The notes under the pieces: model-generated
Database searches by the model: none
What the model saw: only the letters and a program-made list of their open reading frames with translations
What the model was told of the DNA's origin: nothing
Source of the DNA: Prevotella sp.
GTDB lineage: Bacteria; Bacteroidota; Bacteroidia; Bacteroidales; Bacteroidaceae
Assembly: GCA_017545045.1 (NCBI GenBank)
Contig: JAFYDA010000087.1
Span: 1-37,276 of the forward strand
Length of the DNA stretch: 37,276 bases
Direction: 5' to 3'
Shown here: positions 28,007-36,319 of the stretch, in pieces
How the letters are laid out: the number at the start of each line of letters is the position of its first letter
Position numbering within the stretch: the first letter of the stretch is position 1
Made by a program: the position numbers and the translations under genes

Positions 28007-29155
28007 ATGAAGACAATAAAGACTCTCCTGGCCGCAGCACTGCTGACGTTCGGTGCTGCCGCCCATGCCCAGGCCACCTATACCGACGGTGGCGGCAATG
28101 AATATGAGTTCCAGAAGCACATGTTCCTCGACCTGCAGGGCGGTGCACAGTACACCCTCGGTGAAGCAAAGTTCAAGGACCTGATTTCCCCGAACGTGCA
28201 GCTTGGCCTCGGCTATCAGTTCTCGCCTGTCATCGGCGCTCGCCTGCAGGCCAGTGCTTGGCAGTCGAAGGGCGGCTGGAACGGCTTCCACGTAGGCAAT
28301 GAGGCTGCTCACACGCAGACCTACAAGTACAAGTTCGTGGCTCCTGGCCTCGACCTGATGTTCAACCTGTCGAACCTCATCGGCGGCTACAATCCGCTTC
28401 GCACCCTCGACCTGACCGCCTTCATCGGCGGTGGTGCCAACATTGGTTTCAGCAACGACGAGGTGAACGACCTGGCCAAGCAGCTCAATGCCGGTCAGGC
28501 AGCAGCTTATAATCTGGAGTACCTGTGGGACGGTACGAAGGTGCGTCCTTTCGGCCGCGCTGGTCTTGAGCTGGGTATCCGCCTAAGCGACGCTGTGAAG
28601 CTGATGGTTGAGGGTAACGCCAGCATCCTGAGCGACAAGTACAATTCTAAGAAGGCTGACAACCCCGACTGGTACTTCAACGCCCTTGCTGGCCTGCGTA
28701 TCAACTTGGGTAAGGCTTTCAAGAAGGTGGTTCCTCCCGCTCCTGTTCCCGTTCCCGAGCCTGTTGCCGAGCCTGAGCCCGAGCCTCAGCGTATTGTGGA
28801 GCCCGCTCCCGTCAAGGTGGAGGAGAAGGTTGAGCCTATCCGTCGCGACATCTTCTTCCTGATCAACAAGACCGACATCCGCGCCACTGAGGCCCAGAAA
28901 GTGAAGGACATTGCTGACTACATGAAGAAGAACGCATCTGCCAAGGTTGTTGTCACCGGCTATGCTGACGCAGGCACTGGTAACGACAAGATCAATGACC
29001 GTCTGGCCGCCCAGCGTGCCGATGTCGTGGTGAAGGCCCTGAAGGAGCAGTATGGTATTGCTGCCGACCGCATCACTTACGACTCTAAGGGTGCCCGCGT
29101 GCAGCCGTTCGCCGAGAACGATATGAACCGCGTCACCATCTGTATTGCTGAGTAA
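28007..29155 (+). CDS. OmpA-family outer-membrane protein
   Basis: The 382-residue protein has a signal peptide ending at AHA-Q (residue 21), an N-terminal ~220-residue region with alternating strand pattern and aromatic residues expected for an 8-strand barrel (LDLQGGAQYTLGEAKF; LGLGYQFSPVIGARLQA), a Pro/Glu/Val-rich linker (PVPVPEPVAEPEPEPQ), and a C-terminal OmpA-type peptidoglycan-binding domain. The last contains VVVTGYADAGTGNDKINDRL and LAAQRADVVVKAL, with the Asp and Arg positions that contact diaminopimelate in this family. It should anchor the outer membrane to the cell wall and may be abundant. It follows a small lipoprotein gene by 29 nt, and the region downstream holds two hairpin repeats. 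Confidence 0.92.
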   Translation: MKTIKTLLAAALLTFGAAAHAQATYTDGGGNEYEFQKHMFLDLQGGAQYTLGEAKFKDLISPNVQLGLGYQFSPVIGARLQASAWQSKGGWNGFHVGNEAAHTQTYKYKFVAPGLDLMFNLSNLIGGYNPLRTLDLTAFIGGGANIGFSNDEVNDLAKQLNAGQAAAYNLEYLWDGTKVRPFGRAGLELGIRLSDAVKLMVEGNASILSDKYNSKKADNPDWYFNALAGLRINLGKAFKKVVPPAPVPVPEPVAEPEPEPQRIVEPAPVKVEEKVEPIRRDIFFLINKTDIRATEAQKVKDIADYMKKNASAKVVVTGYADAGTGNDKINDRLAAQRADVVVKALKEQYGIAADRITYDSKGARVQPFAENDMNRVTICIAE

Positions 29156-29180
29156 AGGTTACATTTATTGATTTTTCTAG

Positions 29181-29233
29181 GGAGGCTCCGCAGATTTCTG
29201 TGGAGCCTCCGCATTTTTCTGTGGAGCCTCCGC
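29181..29233 (+). terminator. hairpin with a duplicated 3' arm after the ompA-like gene
   Basis: GGAGGCTCCGCAG (29181-29193) pairs with CTGTGGAGCCTCC (29198-29210) around an ATTT loop, with one G-U pair. The 18-nt segment at 29195-29212 is repeated directly at 29216-29233, so the left arm could also pair with the second copy. T-runs follow each copy (29214-29218 and 29236-29240). A terminator for the convergent ompA-like and lolD genes is likely. Confidence 0.75.
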
Positions 29234-29260
29234 GGTTTTTGAGGCTTCTTTTATAACTCA

Positions 29261-29319
29261 CCACAGAGACACAGAGTTCACATAGTGATGAACTCTCTGT
29301 GTTCTCTGTGCCTCTGTGG
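29261..29319. repeat. CACAGAG-type inverted repeat
   Basis: Left arm 29261-29280 and right arm 29289-29319 are complementary except for one mismatch and an 11-nt bulge in the right arm. The core CCACAGAGACACAGAG is, from memory, a widespread scattered repeat in bacteria including Bacteroidota. It lies between the convergent genes. Confidence 0.75.
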
Positions 29320-29324
29320 CGCAT

Positions 29325-29996
29325 TTATAACTGCTCCTGTTCTTGATTTTCAATCATTCCGTCTCGCAGGTGGATGGTGCGGTCGGTGATGCCGGCCAGT
29401 TGCTCGTCGTGGGTGACAATCACGAAAGTCTGTCCGAAGCGGTCACGCAGGTCGAAAAAGAGCTGATGGAGCTCCTGCTTGTTCTTCGTGTCGAGTGAAC
29501 CTGAAGGCTCGTCGGCCAGAATGACGGCCGGATTGTTGACCAGTGCGCGTGCCACGGCGATGCGCTGCTTCTCGCCGCCCGATAGTTCTGCAGGCTTGTG
29601 CGAGGCGCGGTCGCTGAGTTGCATGAACTGCAGCAGTTCCTGCGCCCGTTCCTTGGCCTTGTGCTGTGATACCCCAGCGATGTAGGCCGGTATCATGATG
29701 TTCTCGATGGCTGTGAATTCTGGCAGGAGCTGGTGGAACTGGAATACGAATCCGAGGTGCCGGTTCCGGAAGTCGGCGAGTTTCTTTTGTGACAGTGTGG
29801 TGGTGTCGATGCCGTCGACAGTAACGTATCCAGAGTCAGCGCGGTCCAGTGTGCCGATGATTTGCAGCAGCGTGGTCTTGCCCGCTCCCGATGGCCCTAC
29901 GATGCTGACGACTTCGCCACGGTCTACGTGCATCGTGATGCCTTTCAATACTTCTAATGAGCCGAAGCTCTTCTTGATGTCTTTTATGTCAATCAT
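29325..29996 (-). CDS. lolD: LolD-type ABC ATPase (lipoprotein release or MacB-like)
   Basis: The 223-residue ATPase has Walker A GPSGAGKT (34-41), signature LSGGEKQR (138-145), Walker B VILADEP (158-164) and an ATP-binding H-loop in VTHDEQL. The [16 protein letters not shown] stretch after the Q-loop is typical of LolD, which powers release of lipoproteins from the inner membrane to LolA. LolC/E permease genes are not in the window, so it may pair with distant ones; related MacB or FtsE ATPases cannot be fully excluded. Its ATG overlaps the end of the antiporter gene by 8 nt, so it is the second gene of that minus-strand unit. Confidence 0.85.
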   Translation of the reverse strand: MIDIKDIKKSFGSLEVLKGITMHVDRGEVVSIVGPSGAGKTTLLQIIGTLDRADSGYVTVDGIDTTTLSQKKLADFRNRHLGFVFQFHQLLPEFTAIENIMIPAYIAGVSQHKAKERAQELLQFMQLSDRASHKPAELSGGEKQRIAVARALVNNPAVILADEPSGSLDTKNKQELHQLFFDLRDRFGQTFVIVTHDEQLAGITDRTIHLRDGMIENQEQEQL

Positions 29997-32136
29997 GCGT
30001 TCTTAATTTGTTGATCTTGTGTAGCATCCAGCCGTAGACGGAGTTCTCTTCATGGTGCTGTGCCTCTGTGAAGCTCATGCGGTCCTCCTTTTGTTCACCG
30101 TACTGGTCGGGGAAGACAATCATGAGGTTCTTTCCTGAGAAATAGTGCTGCAGTTCGTCGGGCAGCCGTTCAAGCGCGTTCTTGTAGGAGATGGTGCCCT
30201 TACGTGCCGTGATGACGACGAAGAGGTGGTCGTCGGCGATGTGTGCCGCCAGTTGTGGCAGTTCATTCCAGTGCTCCATTGGCGTGAATTCAGCCCGTAC
30301 CGACGGATGGTTGTCATTGATGTATGCGGCAATGAGCGTCAGCGACTCCTGTCGTCCATGGAACTGTATGCGGCAGTCGAGTCCTCCGGCCAGTCGGCAC
30401 AGCCTCTCGAGCCAGCGGTGGAATCCCGGCTCGTATTCAGCCCTGCTTGGTACGGCCACGCGGATGCGTCGCAGCGTGTTCAATGGCTGTACGAAGCGTG
30501 AGAGCATAATCTGCCTGTTCAGTCCGTTGTAGAGGCTTTGTATGAAGTCACCCCAGAACTTGGCGTTCTGCGAGGTGTGTACGTGCATGCCCATGATGAC
30601 CTCGTTGCATCCCGATTCCCGGAATGCATGCTTGATGCCGTTGGCAATGTTGGTGGCCAGTCGCAGCTGTGTCTCCAGATGCACCTCCGATGCTGCGGCC
30701 TGCTTTTGCAGCTGTTCGAGGAGCCTTTGTCCGTCTTCCCTGCCTTTTGTTGCTTTCTCGTCATCATAGACCACGTTGAGTGCGACGATGGGCTGATGAT
30801 GCCGCTGGTTACGTGTGAGCAGGGCCTGGTAGAGCAGCTGCGGTGCTATTTCCGGGTATTTGACGCAGATGAGGATTTTCTCTCTCTGGTTCTGGCTTTG
30901 TTGTGCCGTGATGGTGTGCGACAGTTGCTGTGACAGGACAATCTGCTTGGCGGCGTGCTCCGTCATGAGCGTTGAGATGATGCATGTGACGAGAATCATC
31001 ATGACCACGCCGTTGAGCATGTTGTCGTTGACCATGTATTGACCTGGCGCCACTTCTAAGCGCATGCCTACCATGACCATGGCGATGGCACCGGCGGCGT
31101 GTGCCGAGGTCAGTCCGAACATCATGTGTCCGTCGCGCTTGGGCAGTCTGAAGAGCAGGCTCGACAAGTAGGCTGCCACGGCTTTTCCGAAGGTTCCGAA
31201 GAATGCGATCATGAGCATCACCCATAGAACGTAGGGACCCTGTGCCACCGTGCGTACGTTGATGAGCATGCCCACACCGATGAGGAAATAGGGAATGAAG
31301 AGGGCGTTACCCGTGAACTCCAGACGGTTCATGAGCGGCGACACGTGTGGGATGTACCTGTTGAGGATAAGGCCGGAGAAGAAGGCCCCGAAGATGCCCT
31401 CCAGTCCGATGACGTCGGTGAGCGCGGCATTGAGGAACATGACGGCGAGCACAAAGATGAACTGCATGACGGCGTCGCTGTAGCGTCGCAGGAAGTAGCG
31501 TGCCAGATGAGGAATGAACCACAGCATGCCGGCGATGTAGGCTGTGAGCTTCAGTGCGAAGAACACCCAGAAGAGCCAGAAGGACTCTCCCGTTCCTTGG
31601 GAAGCACTGCCCGACAGTCCTGCAATCATGACCAGTGCCATGAAGAGGCTGATCATGGAAGAGCCTACGGAGAGGGTCACCGAGGGGTGTCGCTGCAGTC
31701 CGTATCGGCCGATGATGGGGTAGGCGATGAGCGTGTTGGACGCCATGATGCATCCCAGCAGGAACGAGGTGGCCGGCGAATAGTGTAGCAGTGTGATGGC
31801 CATCAGGTAGGTCAGTCCCAGTGGAACGAAGCATGTGAGCAGTCCGAATACGAAGAAGCGTCGCGTGTTGCGCTTCACGCCTTGCATGTCCATCTCCAAT
31901 CCGGCGAGGAACATGATGTAATAGAGCCCCACGCGTCCGAATAGTTCGAAGGAACCGTCGCGCTGCAGGATGTTCAGTCCGTATTGTCCCATCAGTACGC
32001 CCGCCAGCACCATGCCTATGATGTGTGGAATCCTGAGTTTTCCCATGATGATAGGTGCAAACAGGATAATCAGCAGCACCACGAAGAAAATCAGCGTGGG
32101 GTCGGTGATAGGGAAATATGTTGCAAAATTCGTCAT
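29989..32136 (-). CDS. CPA2-type cation/proton antiporter with C-terminal USP-like region
   Basis: The 715-residue protein has about 12 hydrophobic segments in residues 12-400 that fit the CPA2 Na+(K+)/H+ exchanger fold; [22 protein letters not shown] near residue 36 is a typical second helix. Residues ~415-700 are soluble, with strand-helix patterns such as [12 protein letters not shown] and [14 protein letters not shown] that resemble two universal-stress-protein-like folds, common in Bacteroidota antiporters. It would exchange monovalent cations for protons across the inner membrane; the ion is unknown. The MTNFATYF start fits the first helix and lies only about 9 nt after the -7 box, so the mRNA may be leaderless. 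lolD overlaps its 3' end. Confidence 0.88.
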   Translation of the reverse strand: MTNFATYFPITDPTLIFFVVLLIILFAPIIMGKLRIPHIIGMVLAGVLMGQYGLNILQRDGSFELFGRVGLYYIMFLAGLEMDMQGVKRNTRRFFVFGLLTCFVPLGLTYLMAITLLHYSPATSFLLGCIMASNTLIAYPIIGRYGLQRHPSVTLSVGSSMISLFMALVMIAGLSGSASQGTGESFWLFWVFFALKLTAYIAGMLWFIPHLARYFLRRYSDAVMQFIFVLAVMFLNAALTDVIGLEGIFGAFFSGLILNRYIPHVSPLMNRLEFTGNALFIPYFLIGVGMLINVRTVAQGPYVLWVMLMIAFFGTFGKAVAAYLSSLLFRLPKRDGHMMFGLTSAHAAGAIAMVMVGMRLEVAPGQYMVNDNMLNGVVMMILVTCIISTLMTEHAAKQIVLSQQLSHTITAQQSQNQREKILICVKYPEIAPQLLYQALLTRNQRHHQPIVALNVVYDDEKATKGREDGQRLLEQLQKQAAASEVHLETQLRLATNIANGIKHAFRESGCNEVIMGMHVHTSQNAKFWGDFIQSLYNGLNRQIMLSRFVQPLNTLRRIRVAVPSRAEYEPGFHRWLERLCRLAGGLDCRIQFHGRQESLTLIAAYINDNHPSVRAEFTPMEHWNELPQLAAHIADDHLFVVITARKGTISYKNALERLPDELQHYFSGKNLMIVFPDQYGEQKEDRMSFTEAQHHEENSVYGWMLHKINKLRTHD

Positions 32137-32144
32137 TCAGAGTG

Positions 32145-32152
32145 CAAAGATA
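32145..32152 (-). promoter_or_regulatory. -7 box (TATCTTTG) for antiporter-lolD
   Basis: TATCTTTG on the minus strand ends 8 nt before the antiporter ATG (base 32136). With a start site 4-8 nt after the box, the 5' leader would be 0-5 nt. No -33 TTTG is present. Confidence 0.75.
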
Positions 32153-32196
32153 CGAATTTTTTAGGCATGGATGGCACGGATTACACATATTTTTTG

Positions 32197-32204
32197 TAAT
32201 TTTG
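32197..32204 (+). promoter_or_regulatory. -7 box (TAATTTTG) for asd
   Basis: TAATTTTG followed by CAG lies 34 nt before the asd ATG. It is divergent from the antiporter box 45 nt away. Confidence 0.7.
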
Positions 32205-32238
32205 CAGCCGAAAAGTATCATTTAAAAGAAAAAGCGAA

Positions 32239-33249
32239 ATGAAAGTAGCAATTGTGGGTGCTTCAGGCGCCGTAGGACAAGAGTTTTTGAGATTGCTTGA
32301 CGAGAGAAATTTCCCGATGGATGAACTGGTGCTGTTCGGCTCAAAGCGGTCGGCTGGCACGACATATAGCTTCCGTGGCAAGGAATTGACGGTGAAGCTG
32401 TTGCAGCATAACGACGATTTCAAGGATGTCGACATCGCCTTTACCAGTGCCGGTGCCGGTACCTCAAAGGAGTTTGCCGAGACCATTACAAAGTACGGCT
32501 GCGTGATGATCGACAATAGTTCGGCCTTCCGCATGGATGACGATGTGCCCCTGGTGGTGCCGGAGTGCAATGCCGAGGACGCGCTGAACCGTCCCCGTGG
32601 CATCATTGCCAACCCCAACTGCACGACCATCATGATGGTTGTGGTACTGCAGCCGTTAGAGCGGCTGAGCCATATCAAGCGCATCCACGTGGCTTCCTAT
32701 CAGAGTGCCTCGGGCGCTGGTGCCGCTGCCATGGCCGAACTGCAGCAGCAGTACAAGGAAATCGTCGAGACCGGCGAGGTGAAGACGGTGAATAAGTTCC
32801 CTCACCAGCTGGCCTACAACGTCATTCCCCAGATTGACGTGTTCCAGCCCAATGGTTACACGAAGGAGGAGATGAAGATGTACAACGAGACGCGTAAGAT
32901 CATGCACACCGATGCCAAGTGCTCGGCCATGTGCGTCCGTGTGTCTTCGCTGCGCTCACATTCTGAGAGTGTGTGGATAGAGACCGAGCGTCCCCTCAGC
33001 GTCGAGGAGGCGCAGCAGGCCATTGCGAAGGCTCCCGGTTGCATGCTGGTTGACGACCCGTCGACGCTGACTTATCCCATGCCGTTGGATACCGCCGGCA
33101 AGGATAATGTTTTCGTAGGCCGTGTACGTAAGGACCTGAGCGACGAGAATGGTCTGACGTTCTGGCTCTCTGGCGACCAGATCCGCAAGGGTGCCGCCCT
33201 GAATGCGGTGCAGATAGGAGAGTATTTGATTAAAGAGAAAAGTGTATAG
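32239..33249 (+). CDS. asd: aspartate-semialdehyde dehydrogenase
   Basis: The 336-residue enzyme reduces aspartyl phosphate to aspartate semialdehyde, feeding lysine, diaminopimelate, threonine and methionine synthesis. The N-terminal nucleotide-binding motif is [10 protein letters not shown] (7-16), the catalytic cysteine is Cys128 in ANPNCTTI, and the substrate-binding RSHSESVW and [11 protein letters not shown] blocks are present. Length and motifs fit the Gram-negative/Bacteroidota type. A small lipoprotein gene starts 2 nt after its stop, so they are probably co-transcribed. Diaminopimelate made from its product is needed for the peptidoglycan that OmpA-type proteins bind. Confidence 0.95.
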   Translation: MKVAIVGASGAVGQEFLRLLDERNFPMDELVLFGSKRSAGTTYSFRGKELTVKLLQHNDDFKDVDIAFTSAGAGTSKEFAETITKYGCVMIDNSSAFRMDDDVPLVVPECNAEDALNRPRGIIANPNCTTIMMVVVLQPLERLSHIKRIHVASYQSASGAGAAAMAELQQQYKEIVETGEVKTVNKFPHQLAYNVIPQIDVFQPNGYTKEEMKMYNETRKIMHTDAKCSAMCVRVSSLRSHSESVWIETERPLSVEEAQQAIAKAPGCMLVDDPSTLTYPMPLDTAGKDNVFVGRVRKDLSDENGLTFWLSGDQIRKGAALNAVQIGEYLIKEKSV

Positions 33250-33251
33250 TT

Positions 33252-33737
33252 ATGAAGAATTTAGTGTATTGTTGTGTCTTTTGTCTGAGTTGTCTTTTCT
33301 TCGCTTGCTCCGGTGAGCGTGAGTATATCAACTATCGCGGCCTGTCGATGGGTACGCCAGCCTCAAAGATGGCTGACTCGCTGCTGGCAAAACTGCCGAA
33401 TCTGGCTGTGGATACGAATAAGACAAACGAGTCGAGCATCGTACTGTTCGACACGCTGGCTCAGAACTTCATGGTGACCATCTATCAGCAGCACGATACC
33501 ATCACCGATATCCTGGAGAACTACTCGGCCAGCTACAACGACTCGACGAGCCATCTGTGGCAGGCGCTGCACGACGGTTTTGAGAAGGAGTTCGGTTGGC
33601 CCAACATGGGCAAGCACGGCGACCTGCACAAGGAGGCCACCTTTGAAAGCAAGAAGGGCACTATCGTGCTGATTCTGCTCAATACCTATTCGCCGACCGT
33701 CACCGTGCGTTATTCAACATCAACGACCAAGGATTAA
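33252..33737 (+). CDS. small lipoprotein of unknown function
   Basis: The 161-residue protein has a lipoprotein signal with Cys19 (LFFAC). The mature part begins GEREYINYRGLSMGTPASKM. GLSMGTP followed by a helix (ADSLLAKL) resembles the start of small Bacteroidota proteins of a mixed alpha/beta type, but I do not recognise a named family. The C-terminus contains KGTIVLILLNTYSPTVTVRYS, a long strand. No catalytic motif is seen. It lies between asd (2 nt upstream) and the aminotransferase (11 nt downstream), so it is in that operon. Function unknown; possibly a periplasmic or outer-membrane protein. Confidence 0.72.
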   Translation: MKNLVYCCVFCLSCLFFACSGEREYINYRGLSMGTPASKMADSLLAKLPNLAVDTNKTNESSIVLFDTLAQNFMVTIYQQHDTITDILENYSASYNDSTSHLWQALHDGFEKEFGWPNMGKHGDLHKEATFESKKGTIVLILLNTYSPTVTVRYSTSTTKD

Positions 33738-33748
33738 GAGAAATAGAA

Positions 33749-34792
33749 ATGAACTATCTTGATAGAAACGAATTTAATTTTGAACCAAGCCCGAAGGTCC
33801 TTGAGGCCGTAAAGAACTTCAATCCGAAGGATCTGTGCTTCTACACCCGTATTTACGACCAGGGCAAAAAAAGCGTCATCACCGTCAGACTAAGCGAAAT
33901 CTACGGCGTGCCGGAAGAGCAGGTACTGCTGGCTTACGGTGGTGAGGAAATCCTGAAAAATGCCATCCATTACTTCCTGACGATGGGTGATAACAAGACC
34001 ATTCTCATCCCGGAATTCTCCTGGTGGTACTACAACCGTGTGGCCAGCGAGTGCGGCGGCACGTTCGAGATGTATCCCCTGCATGAGACGGGCGACACGT
34101 TTGCATACAACGTGGACGAGGTGATAGAATACACGAACCGTGTGCATCCGCGCATGCTGTTGCTGGCTTCGCCCAACAATCCTACGGGCAATAGTCTTTC
34201 TTCCGAGGAGATAGGCCGTATCATGGAGAACATACCCTCTGACACGATGGTGCTGGTGGACGAGGCATACGCCAGCTTCATCACCAGCGATACCGACTAT
34301 ATCGCACCCCTTGTTAATAAGTACGCGAACCTTATTATATCGCGTACGCTGTCGAAGTTCTACGGACTGCCCGGCCTGCGCACGGGCTTCGGCTTCATCG
34401 GCCGTGGTCATGACCAGTTCCTGAGCTATTCCAACAAGTATCTGGGCTTCAACCGCTTCTCAGAAGCCGTGGCACTGGCAGCTCTGGAGAGCGACGACCA
34501 TTATCGCCGCGTGGCCGAGGAAATGGACTGGGGCCGCAAACTCTACAAGCAGGAACTGGGCTCGCTGCCTGGCTTCAAGGTCTACAAATCGGTGGCCAAC
34601 TTCATCCTCATCAAATATCCTGTGGAGATCAAGGACGAACTGCTGAAGGCTCTTACCCTGCAGGACTACAAGATCAAGTTCATGGCCGACAAAGGCCTGG
34701 AGTCGTGCCTGCGCATCACGCTGGGACGCAAGGAACAAACACAGGTGGTTTGCGACACGATCAAACGCGTTTGGGAAGGAAGTAGGAAATGA
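33749..34792 (+). CDS. class I/II pyridoxal-phosphate aminotransferase, HisC-like
   Basis: The 347-residue enzyme has the fold-type I motifs: SPNNPTGNSLS (Asn binds the cofactor), LVDEAYASF (Asp binds the pyridine nitrogen), and SRTLSKFYGLPGLRTGFG with Lys203 as the probable Schiff-base lysine and the following Arg. The overall pattern resembles histidinol-phosphate aminotransferase and threonine-phosphate decarboxylase relatives. There are no other his genes near it, and its stop overlaps the start of a CDP-alcohol phosphatidyltransferase-like gene by 4 nt. That suggests a role in making an amino-alcohol, amino-acid or phosphonate headgroup for a lipid, though a general HisC role cannot be excluded. 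Confidence 0.85.
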   Translation: MNYLDRNEFNFEPSPKVLEAVKNFNPKDLCFYTRIYDQGKKSVITVRLSEIYGVPEEQVLLAYGGEEILKNAIHYFLTMGDNKTILIPEFSWWYYNRVASECGGTFEMYPLHETGDTFAYNVDEVIEYTNRVHPRMLLLASPNNPTGNSLSSEEIGRIMENIPSDTMVLVDEAYASFITSDTDYIAPLVNKYANLIISRTLSKFYGLPGLRTGFGFIGRGHDQFLSYSNKYLGFNRFSEAVALAALESDDHYRRVAEEMDWGRKLYKQELGSLPGFKVYKSVANFILIKYPVEIKDELLKALTLQDYKIKFMADKGLESCLRITLGRKEQTQVVCDTIKRVWEGSRK

Positions 34793-35772
34793 ACGAAGGA
34801 TACCAGGCTTCATTGAAGTCGGCAGAGACGGAGGACTGGCTCGACCTACATGTCATCCGTCCGCTGTGCTACTATCTGGCCCTTTTCTTTGCAAAGTTAG
34901 ATGTCCATCCCAATACGGTGACCATCTGGTCGATGATCATCGGTGCGGGAAGTGCCGTGTTCTTCGGCTGTAGTAGCTTCTACTATGGCGGAACTCTGGG
35001 ACTGGTGTATAACCTGATTGCCGTCTTTCTGCTCATGGTGGCCGATGTCTTCGACTGCACTGACGGACAACTGGCACGTCTGACAGGGAAAAAGAGCCGC
35101 CTGGGGCGCATCCTTGACGGTGTTGCCGGCTTCACGTGGTTCACGCCTATTTACGTGCTGATGGTCTACCGCTTCTATCTCCACCACGATTTGGAGTTTG
35201 GCTGGCTGGGCATCGACGACACACCTGTCAATGTCGCCATCGCCACGGCTGTCGTGTTTGTCCTGGGAGTGATAGCAGGAATCATGGGAATTGCCGGACA
35301 GCAAAGGCTGGCAGACTACTACATTCAGATACACCTCTTCTTCCTGAAGGGCGAGAAAGGCAGTGAACTCGATAACTCTGCCCGTCAGCAGGAAATTCTC
35401 GACGCGATGCCGAAGGACGCACCGTTCTACGAGCGCCTGTTCCAGAAATCGTATGTCGACTATACGCGTAAGCAGGAAAAGGTGACACCGCAGTTCCAGC
35501 GTCTGATGGCTGAGCTTCGCCGTAAGTATGGCAGTGCGGATAACATCCCTGCCACCGTGCGCGAGGACTTCCGTCGGCGTTCGCTGCCCGTCATCTTCTG
35601 GAACGGATTGCTGACCTTCAATTTCCGTGAGTTCTGGCTCTTCCTCTTCTGCCTGCTCGACGTGCCCGCCCTCCATTTCGTGTGGGAAATTGTCGGCATG
35701 GGACTGCTCTATATGTATGTAAACCACCGTCATGAGCGCTTCTGTCGCCAGATGGTGGACAGTATGAAATAA
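34789..35772 (+). CDS. CDP-alcohol phosphatidyltransferase-like membrane protein, altered motif
   Basis: The 327-residue membrane protein has a recognisable CDP-alcohol phosphatidyltransferase motif: Asp89, Asp92-Gly93, Ala96-Arg97, Gly106, Asp110. At the place of the final aspartate (+4 from Asp110), where the catalytic base normally sits, it has Gly114. Hydrophobic segments before and after the motif fit several membrane helices, and residues ~195-265 form a charged, soluble insertion not usual for the family. It would join a CDP-activated diacylglycerol or alcohol to an acceptor in the inner membrane. Whether it is active is unclear given the missing aspartate. It overlaps the aminotransferase gene by 4 nt. 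Confidence 0.75.
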   Translation: MNEGYQASLKSAETEDWLDLHVIRPLCYYLALFFAKLDVHPNTVTIWSMIIGAGSAVFFGCSSFYYGGTLGLVYNLIAVFLLMVADVFDCTDGQLARLTGKKSRLGRILDGVAGFTWFTPIYVLMVYRFYLHHDLEFGWLGIDDTPVNVAIATAVVFVLGVIAGIMGIAGQQRLADYYIQIHLFFLKGEKGSELDNSARQQEILDAMPKDAPFYERLFQKSYVDYTRKQEKVTPQFQRLMAELRRKYGSADNIPATVREDFRRRSLPVIFWNGLLTFNFREFWLFLFCLLDVPALHFVWEIVGMGLLYMYVNHRHERFCRQMVDSMK

Positions 35773-35791
35773 ACAAAAAATCCATATCATC

Positions 35792-36109
35792 ATGAACGAA
35801 AACGAGAACAAGCAGCAGGGACTGCAAATAGAACTGGTGCCTGACGTGGCTCAGGGAGAGTATGCAAACTTCGCCATCATCACTCACTCGTCGAGCGACT
35901 TCATTGTCGACTTTGCACGCGTGTTGCCCGGTGTGCCCAAGGCTCAGGTGAAGAGTCGTGTCATCCTCGCTCCGGAACATGCCAAGCGTCTGCTTGTAGC
36001 CTTGCAAGAGAACATCATGCGCTATGAGCGCGAGTTCGGACCTATCAAAATCCCTAATAAGGAACCGCGCACGATAGCACCCTTCGGACCGAATACCGGT
36101 GAGGCATAG
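35792..36109 (+). CDS. DUF3467 protein
   Basis: The 105-residue protein has the pattern of DUF3467: LVPDVAQGEYANFAIITHSSSDFIVDFA, then VKSRVILAPEHAKRLLVALQENI and a basic-acidic tail. Function unknown; short soluble protein with no signal peptide. In Bacteroidota I recall it next to ribosomal-protein genes or rpoC. Here it follows the phosphatidyltransferase gene by 19 nt and precedes a terminator-like hairpin and the rpsL promoter, so it is transcribed with the upstream operon, not with rpsL. Confidence 0.88.
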   Translation: MNENENKQQGLQIELVPDVAQGEYANFAIITHSSSDFIVDFARVLPGVPKAQVKSRVILAPEHAKRLLVALQENIMRYEREFGPIKIPNKEPRTIAPFGPNTGEA

Positions 36110-36133
36110 CCATACAGATGACTTTTATAATTA

Positions 36134-36177
36134 AAAAATGTTATATCTTGTTAAATATCGCAGGATATAACGTTTTT
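36134..36177 (+). terminator. terminator hairpin after the DUF3467 gene
   Basis: AAAAATGTTATATC (36134-36147) pairs with GATATAACGTTTTT (36164-36177) with one G-U pair and a 16-nt loop, and ends in a T-run. It separates the DUF3467 operon from rpsL. Confidence 0.75.
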
Positions 36178-36213
36178 CTTTTATATATATTAGGTGGAGT
36201 CGGAAAATAGTTG

Positions 36214-36221
36214 TACCTTTG
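36214..36221 (+). promoter_or_regulatory. -7 box (TACCTTTG) for rpsL-rpsG
   Basis: TACCTTTG followed by GCAGCCC. TTAG stands at 36190-36193, where the -33 TTTG would be at 20-nt spacing. The resulting leader is about 92 nt. Confidence 0.8.
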
Positions 36222-36231
36222 CAGCCCGAAT

Positions 36232-36254
36232 TACGCCTTCTTAAAGAGGGTGTA
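36232..36254 (+). promoter_or_regulatory. leader hairpin upstream of rpsL
   Basis: TACGCCTTC (36232-36240), loop TTAAA, GAGGGTGTA (36246-36254) form a 9-bp stem with two G-U pairs, a few bases after the likely transcription start. Possibly a site for ribosomal-protein autoregulation or mRNA stability; the role is inferred from position only. Confidence 0.45.
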
Positions 36255-36319
36255 TTGTGTAATTTGCTGAATACAAACAAAATAATATATAAACAAATAA
36301 TTAAAAAAGTAAATTTATT

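Noticed and set aside
29195-29233. Possible CRISPR-like direct repeat
   Set aside because: There are only two copies of an 18-nt segment separated by 3 nt, no spacers, and no cas gene in the window.
29133-29324. 63-codon minus-strand frame between ompA and lolD
   Set aside because: It is the translation of the CACAGAG and GGAGCCTCC repeats, a well-known source of false genes.
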